A stretch of DNA of 64,000 bases from Cryptomeria japonica (taxonomy: Eukaryota > Streptophyta > Pinopsida > Cupressales > Cupressaceae): NCBI RefSeq assembly GCF_030272615.1, contig NC_081409.1, positions 240,465,832 through 240,529,831 of the forward strand, written 5' to 3'. Under the pieces are notes generated by a model that saw nothing but the letters and a program-made list of their open reading frames with translations, did no database searches and was not told the DNA's origin. Shown in pieces: positions 45,490-55,012 of this stretch. Each line of letters starts with the position of its first letter. Positions within the stretch are counted from its first letter, which is position 1. The position numbers were made by a program, and so were the translations under genes.

Positions 45490-47206
45490 TTGGTTTATAG
45501 CTATCCGTAGTTGTGGTAGTGTCTACAACAGATCCACTACGCGGACCGGCATGGTGGTTTGCAGTAGCTGTTTCATTATGGTTGTTTCGGAGTCGGTTCG
45601 TATGGTGTTGGTGGTTTTGTGGGATGTTGGCTTTCTCCATTCCTCACTCATTTCCCTTTCTACTTCCTTCTACTTCCCTCTGTCCCTCCTTTAGTCTTCC
45701 CTTCTCTGTGCCTGGGTCAGGGTATATTAGTTTCCTTGTATGAGATCGGGTAATGGCTAGTACTTCTGGGCACAGTACATCTGGTTCTGGTCGTACTACC
45801 TCCAACATGTTCACGCCTTTCTGCCTTGGACATTCCGTATCTTTGTGATTGCCCGGCCCCCACCATTTGCAGAGTAGCCCTCCTTGCCCAACACCACTCT
45901 GGCAGTCGCGTGCAAAATGGCCCCATTCGTTACATCGTCGACATTGTATCATTGGTCTTCCTTTTGCATCGTATTGGATGCGACCCCGTGGTGTATTATT
46001 ATTACTATTGTTGTTACTCCCCCTCCTGCTGTTCCTATAGCCACCTGGTGAGGCGTCTGAGTTTGTGTTCTTGGTGGGTGTAGTGGTTGGTGTTGCCTGT
46101 TCTTGAGTGTATAGTACCAGGGCACTCCTTGCCTTCAAGTTGTAGGGGCATTCCTTAATAGCATGCCCCAACACTTGGCAGATGTCACAAAAAGCTTTCT
46201 TTGGACAATTGGTTTTTGTGTGTCCCTCCAATTTGCACTCGGTGCACCAGAGGTCTCTGCCCTCCCTACTTTCTTCCTTTTGCGTCCGCATTTCCCGCAT
46301 CATCCGTCTCATATCCTTCCGGAGTGCTTGTATCGTACGTGACTCCTCCTCGCTTTCCTAATCACTACTATCTTCATCGCTTGTGCGCTTCTTGCCCTTT
46401 GATGTCCTGTTCTCGCTTTCAATATCCATGGCTATATTGTATGCCTCCATGAAAGTAGATGGGGGTACTACCTTCATCTTTTTCTGCAGTGATGGTTGCA
46501 AACCCTCAATGAACCATCGCTTCTTTAACCTATCGGCCGGGGTATTGTCCATTTTGCCAATTAATTCTTTTAGTTTGCGGTAGTAGGACCGTACCGTCTC
46601 ACTCTTGCCCTGTTTGGTGTTGTATATTTCTGCGACAATCTCATCATCGTCCCGCAATAGCCGAAACTCCTCCTCAAATGCCTTAGCAAGTTTTTTCCAG
46701 GTATCCTTCGAAGTAGTGGGTAGGTCCGTGTACCAGTCAATGGCAATACCACGGAGGGTGGTTGGGAATGCTTTCAGCCAGTTATCCTCATCATCCTCGC
46801 CATTGGCCTGCCATATGGTGACACAAGTTTTACAGTGGCGGGCGAGATCCTTCGATCCTAGTCCATTGAGTCTGGGAAGTTTCTGTTTTTCGGGGTTATG
46901 TGCCATCTTCCTCGTACTCCCCGAGTTATCTTGAGAATTGTTAAATGACTCGGTTGGCGCGGTTGTTTGTTCCCAATTATCACTGCTGTCTAATGCCTCT
47001 GGGCTGTTGTGACTCCTGTCCCACGCTTGTGTATGTTGTCGAGAACCTTCCACCAGGCTCCCTCTTTCTCCCACTATCTTGTAGAGTTTCAGGTGCCTCT
47101 CGAGTTGCTCTTGGATACGCAGGGATCTTCTTACTATGTCTTCTTGGTTCCCTTCTTGTTCCTCTAAGGCTTCTCGGCTTCGATCTTTGTTGAGTGTATT
47201 TGGCAT
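45410..47206 (-). pseudogene. Gypsy C gag with CCHC knuckles, two stops
   Basis: Starts at ATG 47206 (MPNTLNKDRSREALEEQEG). The capsid core is at about 46600-46900 (NWLKAFPTTLRGIAIDWY, EEFRLLRDDDEIVAEIYN, SYYRKLKELIGKMDN). Three intact CCHC knuckles follow: CTECKLEGHTKTNC, CDICQVLGHAIKEC and CRRCNEWGHFARDC. A fourth is degenerate, with Trp for the second Cys. An Asn/Ser-rich linker separates pairs two and three. In-frame stops lie at 46358-46360 and 45644-45646. Four knuckles is more than the usual one or two for plant gypsy gag. Confidence 0.9.
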
Positions 47207-47283
47207 TAATTATTGGAATTGCGGCGGTTTCGTCGTTGTGTGTATTCCCTCTGCTCTTCTTCCCTTTGATTCCTTTCTTTATA

Positions 47284-47631
47284 CTATTGGAGCACTTGCT
47301 GCTTGCGTTGCTCCCTTCGTGTGTTCTCTCGTTCCTCTTCACGTTCCACGAGTACACGTGCCAACAACCTTGGAAGGCTACCCAGGAGATCATGTACCGC
47401 CTGGTTCACGTTGAGTTCCGCCCGTACCGTATCAGCGGAGACAGCGCTCAGTTCCGCTTCTTGTTGTACGTACCGGTCCACGGAAACGTCCCACGCGTGA
47501 ATCAAGTCCTGTGTCAACTGATCCTCCCTGGTTACTTCCGTGTTATCTTCTATGTCACTGTCTGTCACCAGGATACTGTGGTCAAATGGATGACCCATTA
47601 TACTTCCATCCCGCCAGCTTTCCCCCCTCAA
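47284..47631 (-). CDS. Pre-gag ORF of gypsy C, unknown function
   Basis: A 115-codon ORF lies between primer site and gag in the sense direction. It is acidic in the first half (DSDIEDNTEVTREDQLTQDL), then amphipathic (VDRYVQQEAELSAVSADTVR, VHDLLGSLPRLLARVLVERE) and ends with a basic/Gln helix (REQRKQQVLQ). B2 has a decayed homologue in the same position, so the ORF is conserved between families. Ogre-type Tat elements are known to carry an ORF upstream of gag, but I cannot establish homology. It is among the few intact reading frames of element C. Confidence 0.6.
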   Translation of the reverse strand: MRGESWRDGSIMGHPFDHSILVTDSDIEDNTEVTREDQLTQDLIHAWDVSVDRYVQQEAELSAVSADTVRAELNVNQAVHDLLGSLPRLLARVLVEREEERENTRREQRKQQVLQ

Positions 47632-47649
47632 ACCTTCAGATTCGATTTA

Positions 47650-47662
47650 GGCAGCGGCGCCA
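47650..47662 (-). other. Primer-binding site of gypsy C (tRNA-Asp type)
   Basis: On the minus strand TGGCGCCGCTGCC follows the 5' LTR after three bases. It differs by one base from the tRNA-Asp site in B2. Confidence 0.85.
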
Positions 47663-47665
47663 AAA

Positions 47666-47985
47666 TGTTAGTAGCCTAAGTGGTTCAGGTGGTAGCATAG
47701 GGAACATCAATATACAATGTACAACACCAGAGCATAGTAATTCATTAGCATGGAACCAATAACACACAACACAGTATACCAAGATAAATTCATGTAACAC
47801 AGATGTATATCATATTTCTCTTCAATCCAATGTGTCCAAAATGTGCTACAAGTTTACAATATAAAGAGTTCGCGGTTGGTTAGGCCACCAACCGTCAAGC
47901 AACTAACTACCCGCGGATATAACTTAATACTATTGTTTTCTCTTAAAGCATTAAAAAGCCTTATTTACTAATTAACTGGCTTACA
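47666..47985 (-). repeat. 5' LTR of gypsy C
   Basis: Right LTR copy, 320 bp, followed by AAGGT (47986-47990) and then the resumed internal sequence of element D. Confidence 0.94.
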
Positions 47986-47990
47986 AAGGT

Positions 47991-49458
47991 CGATGGGATT
48001 TTTTAGGGTTTGGCAAATTTTTTATAAAAAAAAGCATGGAGGCACTACCTAGGATTTATTCTAGAAATTTTTTAATTGCTTTTTTATGAAAAACGATTCT
48101 GCAGAGTTTCATGTTTTTTGAAAACTTTCGAGAGCTCTGTGTTCAAGCGTGCAATTTTCTAATAGGGTTTTTTATGTGTTTTTCCCCTCCAGCATGCATG
48201 TTTTTGGGCGATCTTCTATTTTGTTGCGGATCTGTTTTTGTGCGCCCTCTGCTCATGATTATTTGTTAAAATCGTGTTCTTTTGCCATTTTTGTTGCGAC
48301 CATGCATGACCTTCTCTGTGTCTGTTTTTTTTCCAACGGCCCACGTTTTTCGCAACCAACGATTTTTTGGGCATTGCGTCGTTTTTCGGCTCTGTCTAGG
48401 TTTGTTCTTGCGACCCCCGTAGCACTTCATCCCACGACGAGTTTTTACGAAGCCCATTTTATGGCATTTTTACTGCCCCTTTGTTGTATTTCCACGACGT
48501 TCGCTGTCTGTGCAACGTTTTTATTCTGCGCTAAATTTTATGGGTTTGTGCTCAAGCTAAATCGTGGCATCTGTTGGTTGGAGGGTTCCATGCCTCTCTT
48601 TTCTATGCCCAACGGGATTTGCAAATCTTCACATTTTTTTGGGGACTTTTTTTTTTGCATGCAACTTTTGTTTTTTTGGTAGTGATGTCTATTTTTGGCG
48701 GCTACGGTTTTATAATTTTTTCCCATAAAAAATTATGTCAGTTTTTTATAATTTTTTCCCATAAAAAATTATGTCAGTTTTTTATAATTTTTGTCCCTTA
48801 ACAAAAATTATTTTCGGGTTTAATAATTTTTGTTCTTTACAAAAAAAAATTGTTTTCAGGTTTTTATAATTTTTTATCCTTGAAACGATAGTGGAGGTAG
48901 GGTCCAGTGTTGTGCTAAAGAGAAAGGGAAGAAGAGTTATATTTGGGTTTTCTGATTTTTCTCCACAAAAAATCATGGGAGGGTTTTGCTTGATTTTTTC
49001 CTCAAAAATTAGGGAGTATCGTTTTACCGTGTGATGTCTGGTGTTTTGTCCCATGACGTCTCATGGTTTTGTTCGATTTTTTCCTCAAAAATCGTCTAAG
49101 GGTTTTGTTCGATTTTTTCCTCAAAAATCATTTCAAGGTTTTGTTTGATCTTTTCCTCAAAAACCGTTTCAAGGTTTTGTTCCTGTTTAAGGTTTTTACC
49201 AATTTTTTTCCACAAAAAATGATGATTTTTGACTTCAATTTTGGAGGGTTTCCCATTTTTTCCTCAAAATCATGGTTTCAAGTTTCAGTTTGGTTACCCA
49301 ACATCAAGTTGGACGGATTCTAGTAATCTTGGTCATTAACAATTTGCAGATCCTGGGAGGGTCTCTACAGCAGCAGAGTGTTCATTGCGTTTGTGATCAA
49401 AAGACCTGTAGTGTCTTTTGTAGGGTAGTTAGTTGATACAATGACCATTAAGGGAGGG
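47991..49458 (+). other. Internal noncoding region of element D with PPT
   Basis: It is T-rich with recurrent GTTTTGTTCGATTTTTTCCTCAAAAA-like units (about 48990-49280) and TTTTTTCCCATAAAAAATTATG units (about 48715-48780), many self-complementary. No gag or pol motif was recognised. The purine run TTAAGGGAGGG ends at 49458, directly before the 3' LTR. Confidence 0.7.
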
Positions 49459-49647
49459 TATTAGAATATTTAATTATTATTTAATTAGTATTTTAATGGT
49501 CATTATTGTAATTTTTTGCTTTATTTAGTTTTCTATTTTTGGCTTCTGTTTTTAGAAGTGGTTGTTTCTTTTTTAGAAACATTACCATTTGTATTCGCTT
49601 ATTTAAACACCTCTCTGATTGAATAAAGTTATCCAGTTAATTTTTCA
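49459..49647 (+). repeat. 3' LTR of element D
   Basis: 189-bp LTR copy followed by AATAT (49648-49652) and the resumed hAT transposase. Confidence 0.87.
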
Positions 49648-49652
49648 AATAT

Positions 49653-49865
49653 GACATACAAGTGCCCAATAAGAGAGCTCCATATGAGGATAGAGAGGTA
49701 ATGAAGGGATTTTGGAAAGCAATAAAAAAGATTTATGGCAGAGGTGAGGATGATTCACTTATGAGGAGTCATTGGAACAAGTTTTCATGTAGGCTTGGTA
49801 ATTTTTCTTTCATGGAAGCTTTATATGATATGCATGCACAAAAAGCCTCTATAGAGTGGTGGTGG
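49653..49865 (+). pseudogene. hAT transposase, middle block
   Basis: An open frame gives VPNKRAPYEDREVMKGFWKA, LMRSHWNKFSCRLGNFSF and KASIEWWW, typical of the region before the hAT C-terminal dimerisation domain. It is interrupted at 49866 by a solo LTR, and the sequence WNHGGET continues at about 51121. Confidence 0.8.
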
Positions 49866-50742
49866 TGTAGACACATAAAAAATGTCCTAACCTAATTAAA
49901 TAAATATTTATTATTTTTTCATTATTTTATCATTATTCCTCTATTGATTAAATATTTTCATGTATTTAATTAATTCATCAGCCTTTTCTTTCCTATAGTT
50001 AAATAAATATTTATTATTTATTTAATTATTCTAATCCCACCTTTTCAACTATTAATTAAATAAATGTTTCTATTTATTTAATTATCCTCTTCTATCTAAT
50101 CCTAGCCCTCCAACTTGTTCACATGGATCATAATCTAAATTCGTAGTCATGTAACTAGTGTCCCACTTTATCTCCTTCACATGTCTAACTTAAGCCTTAT
50201 CTAGAGTCATTGAACTTAGACACCTATCAAAAAGTCAAACCACCTCTCAATCTCATTCATCCATTCATTTTAACCTCTTAATCTTATTCACTCTCCTTTC
50301 ACCTCTTAATCATGGCCATTCATTTTTAACCTCTTAATCTAAGCCCTTGATTCTCTTGGAGATTTCTAAGAAAGATGTTTTTTCCCTCATTTTTCACCTA
50401 CCTAATATGCATATAGAGTTCTTGCTTAGGGCTTCATAGTATCCATTTAGCTATCATTGATTTCTTGCTATCATACTTGCATCATCAACCAACCACACTT
50501 CACTCTTATGCCATCTTGTGCTAGTGCTTAATGCTGAGAGCAAATACTATTATCCACAAGGTCTTAAAGGATTGGAGGATAACGGAGTCACACTTGAAAT
50601 GTGTATGAAGGTATACCTTGTTAGTTTCATTTGCATGCACTTGATTTAGATCTCTATTAGTGTTGTTGATTTGTTTGTAGATTCTAGGCTTGTGGTTGGG
50701 CTTTTGATGAGTTTACAATAGGTTTACATTTTCATATGCATA
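49866..50742 (+). repeat. Solo LTR inside the hAT element
   Basis: It begins TGTAGACACATAAAAAATG and ends TTCATATGCATA. GGTGG stands on both sides (49861-49865 and 50743-50747) as a 5-bp target duplication. Removing it rejoins the transposase reading EWWWNHGGET. The terminal CA is read as TA, explicable by one C-to-T change. An intron is an alternative, but the TSD and LTR-like start favour an insertion. 877 bp, no coding. Confidence 0.65.
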
Positions 50743-50752
50743 GGTGGAACCA

Positions 50753-51117
50753 AAGATGAAAAACTCTTACTCGGCAATAACTCTTTTGGCCCAATATTTT
50801 TGAAAAAAGGGGAAAAAATCGACAAATTTATCGAACATTTGAAATAGACAATTCTTAAAATATTCTTGAAAAACACACATATACACTGAATTTGTAGAAT
50901 ATATTACTGATTTCCATCATATATAAATCAAAGCTTGATTTAAATACATATCATATACCAAAAAATAAGTGCAACCTCTAAAAGAATACTTGACAAATCA
51001 TTACTGCAGAGATATTTGAGTTTTTCTCCCGATTTTTTGCAATTTTTTCCAATAAATCTCCCCAATTTTTTTCAAAAAACTCGCCCAAGAGTTTTTTGCA
51101 GATTTTTTCATCTATGG
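50753..51117. mobile_element. 365-bp foldback/MITE-like insertion
   Basis: It is flanked by a perfect 10-bp repeat GGTGGAACCA (50743-50752 and 51118-51127). Ends are inverted over AGATGAAAAA, with looser complementarity further in (AAACTCTT / AAGAGTTTTTT). A 9-11 bp duplication suggests a Mutator-type MITE. It interrupts the transposase in the codons right beside the solo LTR. Confidence 0.6.
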
Positions 51118-51545
51118 GTGGAACCATGGAGGTGAAACCTAAATTGCAATCATTTGCAATAAGATTGCTCTAACAATAGCCAGTTCTTCATCTTGTGAGA
51201 GAAGCTAGAGTACTTATGGTTTTATTCATTCACTAAACAAGAACCAATTAGGATCAAAGAAAACAGAGAACTTGGTGTACATTCATAGCTCACTTTGCCT
51301 TCTTTCTCATGTAAAACCTGGATACAAGGAGGGTCCTTCAACAAAATGGGACAAATTTCACTCAAGGAAGAAGTTGCAGCCATAGTGGATGAAATGGTTG
51401 AAGCAGACGACCTTAGTGATTTGCCCCCAATTCTACTACTAGTAAAGGAACCTAAGTTTGAGAGTGATGAGTATTTGGAGAGCATCATAGATAAGGAACT
51501 TGATATGGATGATCATAACATACAAGTGTACATGATAGATTTCTG
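51118..51545 (+). pseudogene. hAT transposase C-terminal dimerisation region
   Basis: Across frameshifts the plus strand reads WNHGGET, LQSFAIRLL, SSSCER, YGFIHS, and ENLVYIHS-like words, the conserved hATC pattern (LQ..AIR.LSQ..SSS.CER.WS). An acidic tail in frame at 51343-51543 (KEEVAAIVDEMVEADDLSDL) ends in TGA. The right TIR follows 300 bp later. Confidence 0.7.
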
Positions 51546-51851
51546 ATTTATTTTTCTTGTTTGTGTACAAACCTAGCAAGCTATTGACATTTCTGAATTT
51601 CAACGTGCAATCTAATATCAAATATGTAATGTGAACTCTTTGACACAATGACATTTGTCATTTGTGTATTTAAACTTTACCATTGTTCTTGTTTGAAAGT
51701 CCAATGTCATGATATTTACTATAAATTATTAAATTGTATTTTTTTTAAATGGTATTTTCAAGTACACCCATATCCTATTTTCAAAAAATAGGCGTACCTG
51801 TACATACCATTCTCCCATACCGATACTAGTCTTGGTCTCCTGGCAACCTTG

Positions 51852-52740
51852 TCTTTTACTGTTAAGCCCGTATGGGTTCACCTTCCCAACCTACCACTTC
51901 AATTTTGGAGTGAATCTTGCTTTGAAGCGATTGGGGATTTGTTGAGCAACAATTTTTCTATTGACAATCAATCTTCTGATTTCATACGTACAACCTTTGC
52001 AAGCATATTGGTAGATGTAGACAGTTCAAAGGATCTCTCGACAAAAATAATTCTTAAAGTGGATGATCAAAGTTGGGTTCAACAGTTGAATTATGAGGAG
52101 CCGCATTTTCATTGCCAGAGATGCTACAACACTAGCCATTTTGCTACAAGCTTCCCAGATTCAAATCCAATTCAAAGCGATTTGCTACATGGTAGAAAGA
52201 TCCTGCCCCACACCACTATATTGTTGTCAGCATATAGGTAATTCAAGAAACTTTACCCATGCCTAATACATAATGGGGACAATATGTATGTACAACAGGA
52301 ATTAAATCATGACCAAGAGAAAACTATCAAGGAGGATGCTGCTCCTCATCATCACACCATTGAGAGCTCTATGGGTGAGCACGAGACTCCATGAGTCTCA
52401 ACATGACCTGGACAATACTTTGGCACAACAATTTTCATCTCAAGCCAAGAAAATATCAAAAGAAAAGGCTCTATCTATGTCTGAAATTTTTTTGCAGCTA
52501 ACCATGGGCAGGCGTGGCAAATCCTCCACGAATTCTATTACATCCTCTTATGACCATCATACTGAATAAGGTTCCAACAAAGTTTGGGAAATGGTGAAAA
52601 AGAAAAAGAAAGTATCCAGCAAAGGCAGTCATACCTGCCACAATATGCACTTGCGCTCTCATTCAAAAATAGTGTTAATACATCCAATTTCAAATTGAAT
52701 TGTTCCAGAGATCCAGAAATTTAGGATCCTTGAGAATAAT
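51852..52740 (+). pseudogene. LINE ORF1 relic, C-terminal half
   Basis: From 51860 the frame VKPVWVHLPNLPLQFWSESC is the classic DUF4283-zinc-knuckle junction of plant LINE ORF1. It is followed by FIRTTFASILVDVDSSKDL, SWVQQLNYEEPHFHC and CQRCYNTSHFATSF, a CCHC knuckle whose last Cys is Ser. It directly continues the sequence that stops at 35243. Weaker similarity runs on to WEMVKKKKKVSSKGSH at about 52590-52640. No RT domain (ORF2) was seen, so the LINE is incomplete. Confidence 0.8.
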
Positions 52741-53375
52741 AGTCTGCATTCCTATTTGTGGGTTGATGCATTTTTTCTATGGCCCTCCATTTTGAAGCAG
52801 CCCAAATCATGTTATTTTTATTCTTATGGCCCTCTTGACCAAATTCAGTGATCAAAATAGAAATAAACTATTAATAGAGTTTTCAGAAGACTGGCATTCG
52901 TATTCTAGAGGGGGGAAATCAAGAGTGAGACTTTCTGAATTTCTTAAATTATGGTCTAGATGTAATGTCGCCTGAAGGGATAATTCTTTCTTGCTGATTG
53001 AGAAATGATAAATTGGGGGTGACAGTTCCACTATAAGCCCACTGAGTAGAGTATTATAGTCTTATTATATGAAATCTGAGAATGAATACCCTCTATTTGC
53101 AAAATAAATATACAAGATATATGCTGGTAAGTGTTTCACAGTGACTCGATTATGAAATCTAATGAATTCTGGACATAGAAAGTCTGAACTGAGTATACAT
53201 ATATGTAGTATACAGAAAGTATATTAATAGATTATATTTTGATTGATCCACAATCCGTCACAGTTCTGGAATCTGCATCTATATCCGTCACAATTCTGGA
53301 ATCAATATCCTTTCTCCCTTTATTTATTTTTCTTGCTGGCATACTTCGATCAAACACTTATATCTTCCCACTAGT
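52741..53375. other. No gene seen
   Basis: Left flank of element E. A short ATATGTATAC-rich stretch and duplicated CCGTCACARTTCTGGAATC words (about 53258-53305) are the only features noticed. Confidence 0.4.
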
Positions 53376-53510
53376 GATTGTGTTGTCATTTTATGACACC
53401 CTTGGTCCATTAGTGAGAACCGATCAGAGATATGTTCCATGGACCAGCGCTCCCCCAGTTTGATCAAAGAGGAAACAATGGAATCATGAAGTATGTTGTG
53501 TTGTCTTGCC

Positions 53511-53960
53511 GGAACTCCGGAAACCCCAGGTTCCCAAGTTCCTAAGTCTTCTCTTCCTCAACCCCGGAACTCCGGAACTCCCAGGTTCCCAAGTTGCTAA
53601 GTCCTCAACCCCGGAACCCCCAGGTTCCTAAGTTCCTAAGTCTTCTCTTCCTCAACCCCGGAACTCTGGACCCCCTAGGTTCCCAAATTCCTAAGTCCTC
53701 AACCTCGGAACCCCTAGGTTCCCAAGTTCCTAAGTCCTCAACCCCGGAAGTCCGGAACCCCCAGGTTCCCAAGTTCCTAAGTCTTCTCTTCCTCAACCCC
53801 GGAACTCCGGAATCCCCAAGTTCCCAAGTTCCTAAGTCCTTGCCCCCGGAACTCCGGAATCCCAAAATCCCAGGCCTAAGTCTTCCCAACTTCAGGAACC
53901 CGTGTTTGCGAAGTCTTTCGTCTTCCCAACTTCGAGAACCCGTGTTTCCTAAGTCTTCCA
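53511..53960. repeat. Minisatellite in the 5' LTR of E
   Basis: Variants of CCCCAGGTTCCCAAGTTCCTAAGTC joined to CTCAACCCCGGAACTCCGG, with optional TTCTCTTCCT, repeat about nine times with unit lengths around 40-55 bp. The 3' LTR has a longer version (57610-58160). Confidence 0.88.
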
Positions 53961-54317
53961 ACTTCCTTCTGGCTTGCAACACTTCCAAATGGCGTGATCA
54001 GCACTCAAAGCTCTTAATGCTCCAACAACTCTTGCAACTTGTACACCTTCTTTCGTGGAGCTACAGGGGTGTATTTAATGATTTTTGCAGGTAGAGTACA
54101 AGGCCATGCTTATTTGTGGTTACTTATGCCATGCTTGCATGCTCTGACTTTGGAATATTAGGCAATCCACCTTCTGGAAGTCCCTTTCTTCTTGGGATTG
54201 CGTTGTCAGGGTATGGTCGGGTTGCTTGCATGTACAAAATGTCAGGTGCATGCACTTCCCTGCATTCCCTGACTCACATTTCCCTACACACACAAGGGTC
54301 AAGGCTTCTCTTCCTTG

Positions 54318-54357
54318 ACCAATGGTCTCTCCTATGCGACCAATTTTCTATATAAAG
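54318..54357 (+). promoter_or_regulatory. CCAAT and TATA elements in the LTR of E
   Basis: GACCAATGG followed about 25 bp later by TATATAAAG. The 3' LTR keeps TATATAAAG at 58564-58572. Core promoter assignment is inference. Confidence 0.5.
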
Positions 54358-55012
54358 GTTGTTAAGCCTCATTGTAAAGAGTTCTCTCCCTGCTGGCTTG
54401 ATGCTCTTTCACTTCTCTTAAAGACTTGCATTTATCTTGCATTTTTGCAACTATAAGTTTCGCCATTGGCCTTATAATGAATTAAAATCATCTGGCTTGC
54501 CTTACTTCAACTTATGTATGTTGTGTATGTGTTCTTACCTTCATTGTAAGTGTATGTTTGTGGCTTTCTTTCACATATATGTTGTGTTAACCTGATTCTG
54601 GGTGTGACTTGTGGGAAACCTTCTCCTCTCTTGACATTCAGCAAGTCCTAACCTCCATAAGTGCATTAAAGTCATTCATGCAACTGAAGTTTGTGCATCT
54701 CCTGGGTATTTCAGTTGATTCTTTGTGCCATTTCGGGTGGGGAGAGAAACATCTCTTATCTTGGTGCATCATTTCATTTTTAAGCATTTTTGTCTTCCCT
54801 TTTCCTCTGCAAGTTGTTAGGATAGGTTTAGAAGTAAGATTTGAAGTGTTGAGTTGGTTCAACACCTGCACTTGGATTGAGAAGGAAGTCGGCCTTCTCC
54901 AGAGATTCAACCCCCTTGTGCAAGGTCCCACACTTCGGGGTTGTTTCCATGTTTCACAAGGTTGTTGAGTTGATAGCTGAGCAAGGGTGCAAGCTTTTGT
55001 GATAACAGTTTT

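Larger units (their letters stand above)
38277..47985 (-). mobile_element. Full-length Ty3/gypsy retrotransposon C
   Basis: Two 320-bp LTRs (38277-38596 and 47666-47985) and a 5-bp target duplication AAGGT (38272-38276 and 47986-47990) bound a 9.7-kb element on the minus strand. The LTRs differ at only about three positions (about 1%), making it the youngest insertion in the window. Order: 5' LTR, tRNA-Asp-type primer site, pre-gag ORF, gag, protease, RT, RNase H, integrase, GC-rich repeats, post-pol ORF, polypurine tract, 3' LTR. RT-RH-IN order defines Ty3/gypsy. Despite the young LTRs the coding region has at least eight stops and three frameshifts, so it was probably already defective and mobilised in trans. 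Confidence 0.95.
38061..49647 (+). mobile_element. Short non-autonomous LTR retrotransposon D, split by gypsy C
   Basis: LTRs 38061-38260 (200 bp) and 49459-49647 (189 bp) start TATTAGAATATTTAATT and end TTTTTCA. The left copy has an extra 11-bp tandem duplication. A perfect 5-bp target duplication AATAT flanks it (38056-38060 and 49648-49652). A copia-type primer site follows the left LTR and a polypurine tract precedes the right one. Without the nested gypsy element it is about 1.87 kb, and its 1.5-kb internal region encodes no gag or pol. This fits a TRIM/LARD-like element moved by a copia partner. LTR divergence is roughly 8% by eye. Confidence 0.88.
35244..51851 (+). mobile_element. hAT DNA transposon carrying nested insertions
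   Basis: The ends are inverted: CAAGGTTACAAGGAGAC at 35244-35260 and, reverse-complemented, CAAGGTTGCCAGGAGAC at 51851-51835 (15 of 17 match). An identical 8-bp duplication TCTTTTAC flanks it (35236-35243 and 51852-51859), the length diagnostic of hAT elements. Joining the LINE sequence across one copy restores a continuous ORF1 reading (SFT|VKPVWVHLPNLPL). Inside is a DUF659/hAT transposase in three blocks. Removing element D, the solo LTR, the foldback element and their duplications leaves about 3.76 kb, a normal size for an autonomous hAT. TIRs, TSD and transposase all agree. Confidence 0.9.
53381..55007 (+). repeat. 5' LTR of element E
   Basis: 1627 bp. It holds a minisatellite (53511-53960), a CCAAT-like word (54318-54326) and TATATAAAG (54349-54357), arranged as a plausible promoter within U3. 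Confidence 0.87.

Noticed and set aside
49866-50742. Intron within the hAT transposase
   Set aside because: A GT...AG pair can be drawn, but the GGTGG duplication, TGTAGACACA start and the exact repair of the reading frame fit a solo LTR better.
53511-53960. CRISPR-like array of direct repeats
   Set aside because: Plant nuclear context, no unique spacers of constant length, no cas genes; it is an LTR minisatellite.
53594-54094. Pro/Ser-rich ORF in the LTR of element E
   Set aside because: The sequence (PQVPKF-type repeats) is only a translation of the minisatellite, and its mate in the other LTR is not conserved in length.
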